Counted from the first letter of the stretch, positions 45,229-53,714 are shown. The stretch: DNA of 64,000 nucleotides from Tabrizicola flagellatus (GCF_008271465.1 NZ_VMDU01000002.1:496001-560000); one strand, 5' to 3'. Numbers and translations: made by a program. The notes: a model not told the origin generated them from the letters alone.

Positions 45229-45263
45229 CCGAAGCCCGTCCACAGCCGTTCCTCCCGACGCCT

Positions 45264-45337
45264 CCGGCATGGCGCCTCACCTCCCCCTCGTGGGGAGGGG
45301 ATGGGGGAGGGGGGCGCCTCCCCGAATGCCATGCCGG
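45264..45337. repeat. GC-rich palindromic repeat, copy R4
   Basis: Outer arms CCGGCATGGC (45264-45273) and GCCATGCCGG (45328-45337) enclose the shared core CTCCCCCTCGTGGGGAGGGG-ATGGGGGAGGGGGGC. It ends 12 bases before the ABC ATPase ATG, so its hairpin could affect translation start. A longer in-frame start would translate it as LPLVGRGWGRG. Confidence 0.85.
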
Positions 45338-45349
45338 GACGGCACCCCG

Positions 45350-46063
45350 ATGAGCCTGAAGGTCGAGAACCTCTCCTTCTCCTACGGCCCGCGCAAGGCG
45401 CTGGACGACCTGTCCTTTGCGCTCGCCCCCGGCAGCTTCACCGCTCTCCTCGGCCCGAACGGCGCCGGCAAATCCACCCTCTTCTCCCTCCTGACCCGCC
45501 TCTTCACCGCGCCGAAAGGGCAGATCACCATCGCCGGGCACGACCTCGGGCAGGCCCCCCTCAAGGCCCTTGCCGCGCTGGGCGTGGTCTTCCAGCAGCC
45601 GACGCTCGATCTCGACCTGACCACGCGCCGCAACCTCCTCTACTACGCCGCCCTCCACGGCCTCCGCGGCCCCGCCGCCCGCGGACTGGCCGACGAGGCC
45701 CTTGCGACCCTCTCGCTCACCGACCGGGCCGACACGCCCGCGCGCAACCTCTCGGGCGGACAACGCCGCCGCGTCGAACTCGCCCGCGCGCTGATCCACC
45801 GCCCCGCCGTCCTCCTCCTCGACGAACCCAGCGTCGGCCTCGACGCCGCCTCGCGCCGGGCCATCACCGACCATGCCCACCGGCTTGCCGACCGGGGCAC
45901 GACCGTCCTCTGGGCCACCCACCTGACCGACGAGGTCGGCCCCACCGACCGCTGCCTGATCCTGCACCGGGGCCGCCTCCTTGCCGACGCCCCCGCCGGG
46001 CAGATTGCCGAAGGCACCACCCTCACCGACCGCTTCCTGGCGCTCACGGCGGAAACCGCATGA
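45350..46063 (+). CDS. ABC transporter ATPase, PQQ-linked
   Basis: 237-aa ATP-binding subunit. Walker A GPNGAGKST at residues 35-43, Q-loop FQQP, signature LSGGQRRR at 134-141, Walker B LLLDEP at 155-160 and the H-loop ATH. The family resembles the ATPases of drug/Nod-factor exporters (ABC-2 type) found with PQQ-dependent catabolism genes. I use the ATG at 45350; an upstream in-frame start would add 27 residues encoded by repeat R4. It overlaps the permease gene by four bases. Confidence 0.92.
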   Translation: MSLKVENLSFSYGPRKALDDLSFALAPGSFTALLGPNGAGKSTLFSLLTRLFTAPKGQITIAGHDLGQAPLKALAALGVVFQQPTLDLDLTTRRNLLYYAALHGLRGPAARGLADEALATLSLTDRADTPARNLSGGQRRRVELARALIHRPAVLLLDEPSVGLDAASRRAITDHAHRLADRGTTVLWATHLTDEVGPTDRCLILHRGRLLADAPAGQIAEGTTLTDRFLALTAETA

Positions 46064-46932
46064 CCCCCGATCCCCTTCATCTGTCCCCAAATATCCCGCA
46101 GGGGGGTCCGGGGGGCGGCGCACGCCCCCCGGGGCCGGCCGCAGGGCGCTACCTCACCGCGCTCGGGGCCATCCTCCACCGCGAACTCGCCCGCTTCCTC
46201 GGCCAGAAAAGCCGGCTCGTCGCGGCGCTGGTGCGTCCCCTCGTCTGGCTTCTCGTCTTCGCCGCCGGCTTCCGCGCCGCCCTCGGCCTGTCGATCACAC
46301 CCCCCTACCAGACCTACATCACCTACGAGACCTACATCCTCCCCGGCCTTCTCGGGATGATCTGCCTCTTCAACGGCATGCAGTCCTCGCTCTCCCTCGT
46401 CTACGACCGCGAGATGGGATCCATGCGGCTTCTCCTCACCGCCCCCCTGCCGCGCGGCTGGCTCCTTTTCGCGAAACTCCTCGCGGGCACGCTCATCAGC
46501 CTCCTGCAATGCCTCGTCTTCCTCGGCATCGGCTATGCCTGGGGCATCCGCCCGCCCCTGGCGGGCCTCCTCGCCGTGATCCCCGCGCTGCTTCTCACCG
46601 GCCTGATGCTCGGCGCGCTCGGCCTCCTCCTCTCCTCGCTCATCCGGCAACTCGAGAACTTCGCCGGGGTGATGAACTTCGTCATCTTCCCGATGTTCTT
46701 CCTCTCCTCCGCCCTCTACCCGCTGTGGAAGATGGCCGAGGCGAGCCCCGCGCTCGCCCGCGCCTGCGCGCTGAACCCCTTCACCCAGGCGGTAGAGCTG
46801 ATCCGCTTCTCGCTCTACCTCACGCCCAACTGGCCCGCCCTCGGCTGGACCTGCCTCGCCACGGCGATCTTCGCCGCCGCCGCGCTGTATGGCTATGATC
46901 CCGCAAGGGGCTTCACGCGCGCCAAGGGCTGA
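46060..46932 (+). CDS. ABC-2 type permease, PQQ-linked
   Basis: 290-aa membrane protein with about six helices. It has YITYETYILPGLLGMICLFNGMQSS and LENFAGVMNFVIFPMFFLSSALYPLWKM, the latter being the ABC-2 signature region. The ATGA overlap with the ATPase fixes the start, so the first 30 residues (a Pro/Gly-rich tail) are encoded by a hairpin element at 46075-46131. ABC-2 permeases usually export, yet a binding protein is in the operon, so direction is open. It ends 71 bp before the convergent histidine kinase. Confidence 0.9.
   Translation: MTPDPLHLSPNIPQGGPGGGARPPGPAAGRYLTALGAILHRELARFLGQKSRLVAALVRPLVWLLVFAAGFRAALGLSITPPYQTYITYETYILPGLLGMICLFNGMQSSLSLVYDREMGSMRLLLTAPLPRGWLLFAKLLAGTLISLLQCLVFLGIGYAWGIRPPLAGLLAVIPALLLTGLMLGALGLLLSSLIRQLENFAGVMNFVIFPMFFLSSALYPLWKMAEASPALARACALNPFTQAVELIRFSLYLTPNWPALGWTCLATAIFAAAALYGYDPARGFTRAKG
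46075..46131 (+). repeat. ATATTTGG-type extragenic element within the permease start
   Basis: A segment CCCCAAATATCCCGCAGGGG followed by a hairpin with arms CCGGGGGGC and GCCCCCCGG lies just inside the permease gene, giving SPNIPQGGPGGG. The first part matches the intergenic segment at 53174-53205 (TTCCAAATACTCCCGCTGG), so it is a mobile or amplified extragenic element now translated. Confidence 0.65.
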
Positions 46933-46954
46933 CCGCGCGTCGTGCCCTTCGGTT

Positions 46955-46996
46955 CTCCTCGCTGACCCCGCGACGAGGCGCGAAGCGCACGAGGAG
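46955..46996. repeat. CTCCTCG/CGAGGAG intergenic repeat, copy C
   Basis: CTCCTCG at 46955-46961 and CGAGGAG at 46990-46996 form the ends of a hairpin with an inner GCGCGAAGCGC stretch. It fills the gap between the convergent permease and histidine kinase genes. It shares the outer stem but little of the tail with copies A and B. Confidence 0.6.
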
Positions 46997-47003
46997 CCGT
47001 CGC

Positions 47004-49199
47004 CTAGAGCCGCCCCACCACCGCCTCCAGCGCGCGGGGATCGATGGGCTTGTAGAGGATATCGATCCCCGCCGAGGTCGCCGCGGCGCGCACGTCCCAG
47101 CCCCGGTTCGCGGTGATCAGCCGCGCCGGCACCGTTCCATGCGCCGCCCGGACGCGGGTGACGAAGTCGATCCCCGTCATCCCCTCGCCCAGCTGGTGAT
47201 CGACCAGGAACAGGTCGGGCAGGATCCCGATCTCCTCGATCAGCGCAAGCGCCTCCTCGCCCGAGGCGGCCTCGAGCACCGTCATCCCCCATTTCTCCAG
47301 CAGAAGCCCCAGCGCCCGGCGCAGTTCCGCGTCGTTCTCGACCAGGAAGGCGATCTTGTCGGCCGCAACCGGCCCGCTGCGCCGCTCGGGCAGCTCGGCG
47401 GGGAGGGGCAAGGCCGCGCCGGCATCGCTCAGCGGCACCTGCACCAGGAAACAGGTGCCCCGCCCGACCTCCGAGCGCAGCCCGAGCGGATGGCCGAGAA
47501 GCGCGCAGGCGCGTTCCACGATCGCCAGGCCCAGCCCCATCCCCTCGCTGGCCGAGGCGCGGGCATTCAGGCGGTGGAACTCCTTGAAGATGTCGTCCTG
47601 CGCCTCTTCCGGGATGCCGGGGCCAGTGTCCCAGACCTCCAGCCGCACCCCCGCGCCCCGCCGCCGCGCACCCACCAGCACCCGGCCCTGCGCCGTGTAG
47701 CGGATCGCATTGCCGATCAGGTTCTGCAGGATCCGCCGCAGATAGGCCGGGTCGCTTTCCACCACCGCACCGCAGGGCACCACCCGCAGCCGCAGCCCCT
47801 TGGCCGCCGCCATCGGCGCGAACTCGTCAGCCAGCGTGCGCAGAAGCCGGTCCAGATGCACCGCCCCCACGCTGACCGCGGCCTTCCCCGATTCCAGCTT
47901 CGAGATGTCCAGAAGCGCGTCCAGGATCCCCTCGACCGACATCAGCGCGTTCTGCGCCTTCTCCAGCGCCACCTGAGCGCCCTTGTCCAACCCCTCGCCG
48001 GTGATGGAGCTGATGAACAGCTTCGCCGCCGACAGGGGTTGCAACAGGTCGTGGCTCGCCGCCGCCACGAACCGCGACCGGCTGGCATTGGCGCGCTCGG
48101 CATGGGCCAGCGCATCCTCCAGCTCCAGCGTCCGCTCCATCACCCGCGCTTCCAGCGTCTCGTTCGCGCGGCTCAAGGCCACCAGAGCCGCGCGTTCCGC
48201 GGTCACGTCGGTGAAACTGAACACGAAGCCCCCGTCCGGCATCCCTTGCGCGAAGACGTCAAGGATCAGGTCGTCCCCCCGCCGCACCTCGAACTCCAGC
48301 GGCGGCCGGACGCCCCCCGCCGCCACCCAGTCCATCAGGGCCTCGGCGCTGATGTCGTCCGACTGGGTCTCGGCCCGGAACCGGCTGAACAGGTTCTCGA
48401 ACGAGGCCCCGATCCGCAGCCGCCCCATGGGCAGCGACAGAAGCGCCCCGAGCCGCTGGTTCCAGCCCACCAGCCGCGCCTCGGCGTCGAAGATGCCGAC
48501 GCCCTGGTTGATGTGGTCCAGCGTCGCCCGGATCACACGCGCCTGGTCGTCCAGAAGCTTGCCGCGCTCGTGCCGTTCGGCGCGGATGATGTCGGTCACG
48601 TCGGTCTGCAGGATCACCGTGCCGCCGTCGGCCGTCCGGTGCTCGCTCACCTGCACCCAGTGGTCGCCCGTCATCCGCACGTTGAAGATCACATGCCGGT
48701 CCTTGTGCCGCCGCATCCGGCCCTGGGCCCAGTCCGGCGCGCCCTCGCCCTCGGGCAGGGCCAGATGGGGCGAGCGGCTGACCATCGCCACATAGTCCTG
48801 GAAGGCCAGCCCCGGCTTCAACTGCGCATGGACATCCGGCATGTGCATGGCAAAGCGGCTGTTGCACATCACCAGCCGGTCCTCGCGGTCGAACAGGGCA
48901 AAGCCCTCCTGCACCGTCTCGATCGCGTTCGACAGGTTCTGCCGCGCGGTCTCGGCCTCGCGCATCGCCTCGGCAAGGCGCGCGTTCGATTCGTTCAGCA
49001 GGTCCAGTGCCCGGCCCAGGTCATGTGTGCGTTCGCGGACCTGGTCCTCCAGCAGCGCCGCGCGCTGGAACTGGGCATAGGCCGCGCCGGAATCGTCCGT
49101 CGCCTGCTCTACCCGCCGCATCAGCGCCTCGGCGATGATCAAGAGCTTCTCGGCCCGCCGCTCGGCGCTGTCGGCCGGATTGATCAGCGTCTCGATCAT
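47004..49199 (-). CDS. Hybrid sensor histidine kinase with PAS domains and receiver
   Basis: 731-aa kinase with no membrane segment. An N-terminal coiled coil spans about 40-90. Two PAS domains follow (about 90-210 and 225-340), each with GFALFDREDRL- or GVGIFDAEARL-type starts. The phospho-acceptor His383 is in SHDLLQPLSAAK, then NLIGNAIRY (N box) and DTGPGIPEE (G1). A C-terminal receiver has Asp667 in LVDHQLGEG. The layout matches NahK/ErcS/FlhS-like sensors of alcohol and formaldehyde oxidation genes. It overlaps the FIST gene by four bases and follows the response regulator in the same run. Confidence 0.9.
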   Translation of the reverse strand: MIETLINPADSAERRAEKLLIIAEALMRRVEQATDDSGAAYAQFQRAALLEDQVRERTHDLGRALDLLNESNARLAEAMREAETARQNLSNAIETVQEGFALFDREDRLVMCNSRFAMHMPDVHAQLKPGLAFQDYVAMVSRSPHLALPEGEGAPDWAQGRMRRHKDRHVIFNVRMTGDHWVQVSEHRTADGGTVILQTDVTDIIRAERHERGKLLDDQARVIRATLDHINQGVGIFDAEARLVGWNQRLGALLSLPMGRLRIGASFENLFSRFRAETQSDDISAEALMDWVAAGGVRPPLEFEVRRGDDLILDVFAQGMPDGGFVFSFTDVTAERAALVALSRANETLEARVMERTLELEDALAHAERANASRSRFVAAASHDLLQPLSAAKLFISSITGEGLDKGAQVALEKAQNALMSVEGILDALLDISKLESGKAAVSVGAVHLDRLLRTLADEFAPMAAAKGLRLRVVPCGAVVESDPAYLRRILQNLIGNAIRYTAQGRVLVGARRRGAGVRLEVWDTGPGIPEEAQDDIFKEFHRLNARASASEGMGLGLAIVERACALLGHPLGLRSEVGRGTCFLVQVPLSDAGAALPLPAELPERRSGPVAADKIAFLVENDAELRRALGLLLEKWGMTVLEAASGEEALALIEEIGILPDLFLVDHQLGEGMTGIDFVTRVRAAHGTVPARLITANRGWDVRAAATSAGIDILYKPIDPRALEAVVGRL

Positions 49200-50359
49200 C
49201 CCGCGACCTTCGGCGGATAGATGGCGACCCCGGTCATGGTCTGGTTGACATGCATGGAATTCAGCTGCTCGCCATAGGTCGAAAAGCCCACCACCCCGTG
49301 CCGCTTCAACAGCGCCGAGACCGCCCCGAAGCGCTGTTTCTCCATCGCCTCGATCCGGCGCAGGATGCAGTCGCAGGCCAGGATCGCCGCCGGTCGTCCG
49401 CCCTCGGAGAGATCGCTCAGCGCCCTGTCCAGATGCACCGCCATGTCCTGCGGTTCGGCGAGCGTCAGCACCAACCCCTCGTCGATGGCCGAGAAGAAGA
49501 CCAGATCCCCGTTCGGCGCCATCTGCTGGATCGCCCGGACATGGTGACTGCCGCCGATCCTCACGACGACCGGATGGGCGGCGAAGGTGAAGGTGGTCAG
49601 CTGGCCCGGGTCCTTGCCCAGAAGCCGCGCATATTCCTGCGCGGCGGGTTCGGCGTTGATCTGGTGGACGACGCGACGGGCAGGGTCCGCCCCGGTCACC
49701 ACCATTCGCCGGTTGGTGGGGGTCAGGTGGTTTAGGCTGAAGACCTTCACCTTGCAGGCGGTGCGCACCAGCATCAGCACCGCCCAGCCCTGCCGGAACT
49801 GCCCGTCCTGCAGGACGAAGGTTTCCTCGAACCGCGTTCCGTCCCCGGCCGAGCCGCCGAACAGCGGCACCGGCCCCAGACCCGGCCCCAGGGCCGCCGT
49901 CAGCTCGTCCTCGCGGATCGACAGCCCGTCCACCAGCACGAAGGCGAACTCGTCCTCCCAGCCCGGATGCAGCCGCGCCAGCCCCGCCCGCGCGCGGATC
50001 AGCCGCCCGATCAGCTCCTGACCGTCCAGCACGCCAAGGTCGATCCCGAGGCAGTCCACCGCGAAGGTGGAGCGGGGCAGGGCGACCGCGACGATCTCGC
50101 CCTCCGAATATCCCTCGGGCGAGATTTCGCCCGCCGTGGTGCAGCCGATGACCGTGACACCCGGAAAGGCCCCCGGCAACCCCGCTTCCAGCGCGGCGCG
50201 GTCGGCCTCGGGCGAGACGAACAGGATCACCGCCGCGAATGGCCCCGGTCCCAGGTCGCGCGCCAGCCTGGCCAGGGCCTCCGGATCCCGCGCCCCGGCA
50301 TGAGCGCGCGGCATCACCATGACGGCTTCGGCAGGAGCCAAGTTCTCGGGCGCGATCAT
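49196..50359 (-). CDS. FIST signal-transduction sensor protein
   Basis: 387-aa soluble protein with FIST_N (about 20-220) and FIST_C (about 225-370) domains. FIST domains are proposed small-ligand sensors linked to two-component systems. Conserved pieces are VIGCTTAGEISPEGYSEG, LFGGSAGDGTRFEET and GFSTYGEQLNSMHVNQTMTG. The ATG at 50359 is chosen; the longer frame adds 12 unlikely residues. It overlaps the kinase start (ATGA), so it probably gives the kinase a ligand signal, perhaps an alcohol, aldehyde or metal. Confidence 0.88.
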   Translation of the reverse strand: MIAPENLAPAEAVMVMPRAHAGARDPEALARLARDLGPGPFAAVILFVSPEADRAALEAGLPGAFPGVTVIGCTTAGEISPEGYSEGEIVAVALPRSTFAVDCLGIDLGVLDGQELIGRLIRARAGLARLHPGWEDEFAFVLVDGLSIREDELTAALGPGLGPVPLFGGSAGDGTRFEETFVLQDGQFRQGWAVLMLVRTACKVKVFSLNHLTPTNRRMVVTGADPARRVVHQINAEPAAQEYARLLGKDPGQLTTFTFAAHPVVVRIGGSHHVRAIQQMAPNGDLVFFSAIDEGLVLTLAEPQDMAVHLDRALSDLSEGGRPAAILACDCILRRIEAMEKQRFGAVSALLKRHGVVGFSTYGEQLNSMHVNQTMTGVAIYPPKVAG

Positions 50360-50426
50360 CTGGTCCTTCTCCCCGGGGATGATGCTACGGCGCACCCTCC
50401 GATCAGGGCAAGGGATTCGGGCGGTC

Positions 50427-51116
50427 TCAACCGTCCTCGGGCATCAGGCTCGAGAAATTCGTCTCGCGCGCGATCAGCACCGCCTGTGTCCGGCTCTGGA
50501 CGCCAAGCTTGCGCATGATCGCCGTGACATGGGCCTTGACCGTGGTCTCGGCGATGGACAGCTCGTAGGCGATCTGCTTGTTCAGCAGCCCCTCGCAGAT
50601 CAGCTGCAGGATCTTCGCCTGCTGCCGGGTCAAAAGCGACAGCCGCCCGATCGCCTCTTCCTTCGCCGTGCCCTTGGCCTTGCCCTCCGGCACCGGCTCA
50701 TAGCCCTCCGGCAGGAACCGCTTGCCCTCCCGCAGCGCGTCGAACGCCGCGCGGAACACCTCGCGGCGCGAGTGTTTCGGCACGAACCCAGCCGCCCCCG
50801 CGGCCAGGCAGGCCCCGATCACCCGGTTGTCGGCCAGCGAAGATACCACCAGCACCGGCACTTCCCCCGCCGCCTGCCGCAGCCGGATCAGCCCGTCGAT
50901 CCCGTTCACGTCCGGCAGGTTCAGGTCCAGCACGATGGCATCCGGCGCCGGATTCAGGTCGATCCGGTGGATCGCCGTCTCCAGCCGGTCCGCCGTCTCG
51001 ATCTCCTCGATCCCGGCCACCGATTTCAGCGTCATCGACAGGGCATCGCAGAACAGCGGGTGGTCGTCCACGATGAGGGCCGAGTGCATCGGGCGGGTAT
51101 CAGCCTGCGGAACCAT
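50427..51116 (-). CDS. LuxR/NarL-type response regulator (ErbR/FlhR-like)
   Basis: 229-aa regulator. The receiver domain has an acidic pair at Asp17/18 (IVDDHP), phospho-acceptor Asp64 (IVLDLNLPD) and a Lys in GFVPKHSRR. The C-terminal LuxR helix-turn-helix is at about 160-215 (LLTRQQAKILQLICEGLLNKQIAYEL). The start is set at ATG 51116, preceded by GGAAGG at nine bases. Relatives (AgmR/ExaE/ErbR in Pseudomonas, FlhR in Paracoccus) activate PQQ alcohol and formaldehyde oxidation genes, so it is the best candidate for the TGGTCGTA sites in this locus. Confidence 0.9.
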   Translation of the reverse strand: MVPQADTRPMHSALIVDDHPLFCDALSMTLKSVAGIEEIETADRLETAIHRIDLNPAPDAIVLDLNLPDVNGIDGLIRLRQAAGEVPVLVVSSLADNRVIGACLAAGAAGFVPKHSRREVFRAAFDALREGKRFLPEGYEPVPEGKAKGTAKEEAIGRLSLLTRQQAKILQLICEGLLNKQIAYELSIAETTVKAHVTAIMRKLGVQSRTQAVLIARETNFSSLMPEDG

Positions 51117-51208
51117 GATATTCAGCCTTCCGGGTTGGTCCATGTCCAACTCTAACCCGCCCCGTCCCGGCCCGATACAGGCCAAAAGTCCTATGATCCG
51201 AAAGCACA

Positions 51209-51236
51209 CGCGCGCCCGGGTCTGCCCGGACGCGCG
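51209..51236 (-). terminator. Strong GC hairpin after the PQQ alcohol dehydrogenase
   Basis: A 12-bp stem with one mismatch, CGCGCGCCCGGG/CCCGGACGCGCG, and a four-base loop lies 28 bp after the stop. No long U-run follows, but it should separate the dehydrogenase transcript from the response regulator gene. Confidence 0.7.
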
Positions 51237-51264
51237 CGGCCTCGCATGGCCTGACCAGAGGGGG

Positions 51265-53028
51265 TCAGTTCGCCATCGCCAGTTCCTTCGGCAGCTTGAA
51301 CACCCAGACCATGCCGCCCTGGTTCAGGTAGTTGACCTTGCTCGCGACCTCGCCGCCCCACAGCGGCACCGCCCCGCCCCAGCCGGAGACGACCGCGACA
51401 TACTGCTCGCCGTCCATCTCCCAGGTGACGGGCTGGCCCACGATCCCCGATCCGGTCTGGAAGCTCCACAGCTCCTCGCCGGTCTCGTCGTCCAGCGCCT
51501 TGAACTCGCCTTCCGGCGTGCCGAAGAACACGAGGCCCCCGGCCGTGGTCATGACGCCGCCCCAGAGCGGCGCGGGGTTCTTGTATTCCCACTTCCATTC
51601 GCCGGTCATCGGGTCGATGGCCTTCAGGCTGCCGATGTGGTCCTCGTAATTCGGCTTGATGGTAAAGCCCGCGCCCAGATAGGCCGCGCCCTTCTTGTAG
51701 GTGATCGGCTCGTTCCAGATGTCCATGCCCCATTCGTTCGAGGGCACATAGAACAGCCCCGTCTTCTGGCTGTAGGCCATCGGCATCCAGTTCTTGCCGC
51801 CCAGGAAGGACGGCGAGGCGAAGATCACCTCGCCCTTGGCGCCATCGGCCGCCGCGGCCGGGTTCCCGGGACGGTTCTCCTCGACATAGATCGGCCGGCC
51901 GTTCTCGTCGATGCCCTTGGCCCAGGTGATGTCCTTCACGAAGGGCCAGGCGTTGAGGAACTTCCCGTCCTCGCGGTTCAGCACATAGAAGAACCCGTTG
52001 CGGTCGGCGGTGGCGAACTTCTTCTTGCCGTCCCTGTCGGTGAAGGCCACGACCTCGTTCACCCCGTCATAGTCCCAGCCCTCGCGCGGGGTGGTCTGGA
52101 AATGCCACTTGATCTCGCCCGTCGCCGGGTCCAGCCCCAGCCGCGAGGCGGCATAGAGGTTGTCCCCCGTCCCGTCGTTCTTGTCGCCCGCATTGCGCAG
52201 CCAGCTGTTCCAGGGGGCGGGGTTGCCCGCGCCGAAGACCAGCGTGTTGGTCTCGATGTCATAGGACCCGCCCAGCCAGGTCGCCCCGCCGCCGGTCTTC
52301 CACATGTCGCCGGGCCAGCTGGCATTCAGCGTCCCGGTCATGGTGCTTTCCTTGCCCATGTAGGTGCCCATGTGGCCCTCGATGGTGGGGCGCGTCCAGA
52401 CCAGCTCGCCCGTCTCGGCATCGCGCGCCTGCACTTCGCCCACGATCCCGAACTCGCCGCCCGAGTTGCCGGTGATGACCAGCCCGTTCACGATCAGCGG
52501 CGCCGCGGTATAGCTGTAGCCCTCCTTGTAGTCGGCGATCTTCTTGTTCCAGACCACGTCGCCCGTCTTGGCGTTCAGCGCCACGATCCGCGCATCCAGC
52601 GTGCCGAAATAGATCTTGTCGCCATACAGCGCCGCGCCCCGGTTGATCACGTCGCAGCAGGGCAGGATGCCCTCGGGCAGGCGGGCGTCGAACTGCCACA
52701 GCTCCTTCCCGGTCTTGACGTCGATCGCGTAAAGCCGGCTGTAGGACCCGGTGATGTACATCACCCCGTCGTGGATCAGCGGCTGCGTCTCCTGACCGCG
52801 CTGCTTCTCGCCACCCAGCGAGAAGGCCCAGACCGGGACCATCTTGCCCACGTTCTCCTTGTTGATCGTCGCCAGCGGGCTGAACCGCTGCAGGTCGCGC
52901 CCCATCCCGTTGGTCAGCACGTCCCCGGTCGAGGCGGCATCCCCCGCCAGGTCCTCTTCGGTGATCCCCGCATAAGCCGGGGCAGCAAGCATCAGGGCCG
53001 CCGAAACGGCAGCGACAAAGCGGTTCAT
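51265..53028 (-). CDS. Lanthanide-type PQQ-dependent alcohol dehydrogenase (PedH/ExaF-like)
   Basis: 587-aa periplasmic quinoprotein with a signal peptide (about 1-20) and an eight-bladed beta-propeller. The Cys124-Cys125 disulfide ring (ILPCCDV) stacks on PQQ. Metal-site residues are Glu192 (SGGEFG), Asn269 (GAGNPAP), catalytic Asp319 and, two residues on, Asp321 in GWDYDGVNE. That extra Asp marks lanthanide-using enzymes (XoxF, PedH); calcium enzymes have Ala or Ser there. The N-terminal half ([26 protein letters not shown]) is ethanol dehydrogenase-like. It oxidises primary alcohols to aldehydes. The ATG is at 53028; the TGGTCGTA site is 111 bp upstream. Confidence 0.95.
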   Translation of the reverse strand: MNRFVAAVSAALMLAAPAYAGITEEDLAGDAASTGDVLTNGMGRDLQRFSPLATINKENVGKMVPVWAFSLGGEKQRGQETQPLIHDGVMYITGSYSRLYAIDVKTGKELWQFDARLPEGILPCCDVINRGAALYGDKIYFGTLDARIVALNAKTGDVVWNKKIADYKEGYSYTAAPLIVNGLVITGNSGGEFGIVGEVQARDAETGELVWTRPTIEGHMGTYMGKESTMTGTLNASWPGDMWKTGGGATWLGGSYDIETNTLVFGAGNPAPWNSWLRNAGDKNDGTGDNLYAASRLGLDPATGEIKWHFQTTPREGWDYDGVNEVVAFTDRDGKKKFATADRNGFFYVLNREDGKFLNAWPFVKDITWAKGIDENGRPIYVEENRPGNPAAAADGAKGEVIFASPSFLGGKNWMPMAYSQKTGLFYVPSNEWGMDIWNEPITYKKGAAYLGAGFTIKPNYEDHIGSLKAIDPMTGEWKWEYKNPAPLWGGVMTTAGGLVFFGTPEGEFKALDDETGEELWSFQTGSGIVGQPVTWEMDGEQYVAVVSGWGGAVPLWGGEVASKVNYLNQGGMVWVFKLPKELAMAN

Positions 53029-53138
53029 CAGGATCCCTCCCTCGGGTTTCAGACGACTGGACGGCGCGCCGGTCCCTCCCCCGGGGCCCCTGTCACCGGT
53101 CACTTTGCGTCCCAAACCGCGCCGCCGGTATTGGCCAA

Positions 53139-53146
53139 TGGTCGTA
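53139..53146 (+). promoter_or_regulatory. TGGTCGTA site upstream of the PQQ alcohol dehydrogenase
   Basis: The octamer (context CCAATGGTCGTAAGCCCC) lies 111 bp before the dehydrogenase ATG, reading TACGACCA on the gene's own strand. The sequence beside it, ATTGGCCA, is itself found next to the site at 42.5 kb. Confidence 0.6.
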
Positions 53147-53173
53147 AGCCCCCGCGCGCCCCCCGGCCTTCTG

Positions 53174-53205
53174 CTTGCCCTTTTCCAAATACTCCCGCTG
53201 GAGGC
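53174..53205. repeat. ATATTTGG-type extragenic element
   Basis: On the minus strand it reads CCTCCAGCGGGAGTATTTGG, followed by AAAAGGGCAAG. This is a common Rhodobacteraceae-like extragenic motif and matches the block at 46075-46106. It lies in the 275-bp gap between the cytochrome c stop and the dehydrogenase start; the remainder of that gap holds the promoter region. Confidence 0.6.
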
Positions 53206-53303
53206 ACGGCATTGCCCTGCCACCCGGTCCAGCGGCCATGCCGCACGGAGGAGGAGGCGAAGGCCGACGACGACAGGAAAGGCTTGCGCCGCAGGCGCGC
53301 CGC

Positions 53304-53714
53304 TCAGCGGCCGGTGGTCCTCAGATAGGCCAGGATGAAGTCCTGCACCGTCGGATCCTCGATGCCCACATGCCGCATCTTGGTGCCTGGGACGAGCCCG
53401 TCGTTGTCCTCCATCCAGGCCCGCAGGGCGCCGGGGGTCCAGACGAAGCCCGCGCCCTTCAGTGCCGGGGAATAGGGATAGCCCTCCATGCTGCCGGCCT
53501 TCCGTCCGACCACGCCCTCCAGGACGGGGCCATAGCTCGGGTCGCTGGCATCGGTCGCATGGCAGCGGCGGCAACTGGCCTCGAACAGCGCCTTGCCCGC
53601 GTCGATCTTGATCTTCTCGAACGCCCCCGGCTCGTCGGCGCGCAAGGGCGTCGCAAGCGGAAGCACGGACAGGACCAGCGCCAGCGCGGCAAAGGGGCGA
53701 AGGATCGGTTGCAT
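53304..53714 (-). CDS. Periplasmic class I cytochrome c
   Basis: 136-aa c-type cytochrome. Signal peptide about 1-26 ([19 protein letters not shown]). Haem-binding CRRCH is at residues 48-52, Met113 (GTKMRHVG) is the likely sixth ligand, and [13 protein letters not shown] closes the fold. Cytochrome c2/c556-like length. It lies just upstream of the PQQ dehydrogenase on the same strand, so it is probably the dehydrogenase's electron acceptor (ExaB-like) or a link to the terminal oxidase. Its promoter has a Crp/Fnr-type dyad and two TGGTCGTA motifs. Confidence 0.88.
   Translation of the reverse strand: MQPILRPFAALALVLSVLPLATPLRADEPGAFEKIKIDAGKALFEASCRRCHATDASDPSYGPVLEGVVGRKAGSMEGYPYSPALKGAGFVWTPGALRAWMEDNDGLVPGTKMRHVGIEDPTVQDFILAYLRTTGR

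Noticed and set aside
45301-46932. 543-residue reading of the ABC permease including upstream sequence
   Set aside because: The first 250 codons are an out-of-frame shadow of the ATPase gene; the permease starts at 46060 at an ATGA overlap.
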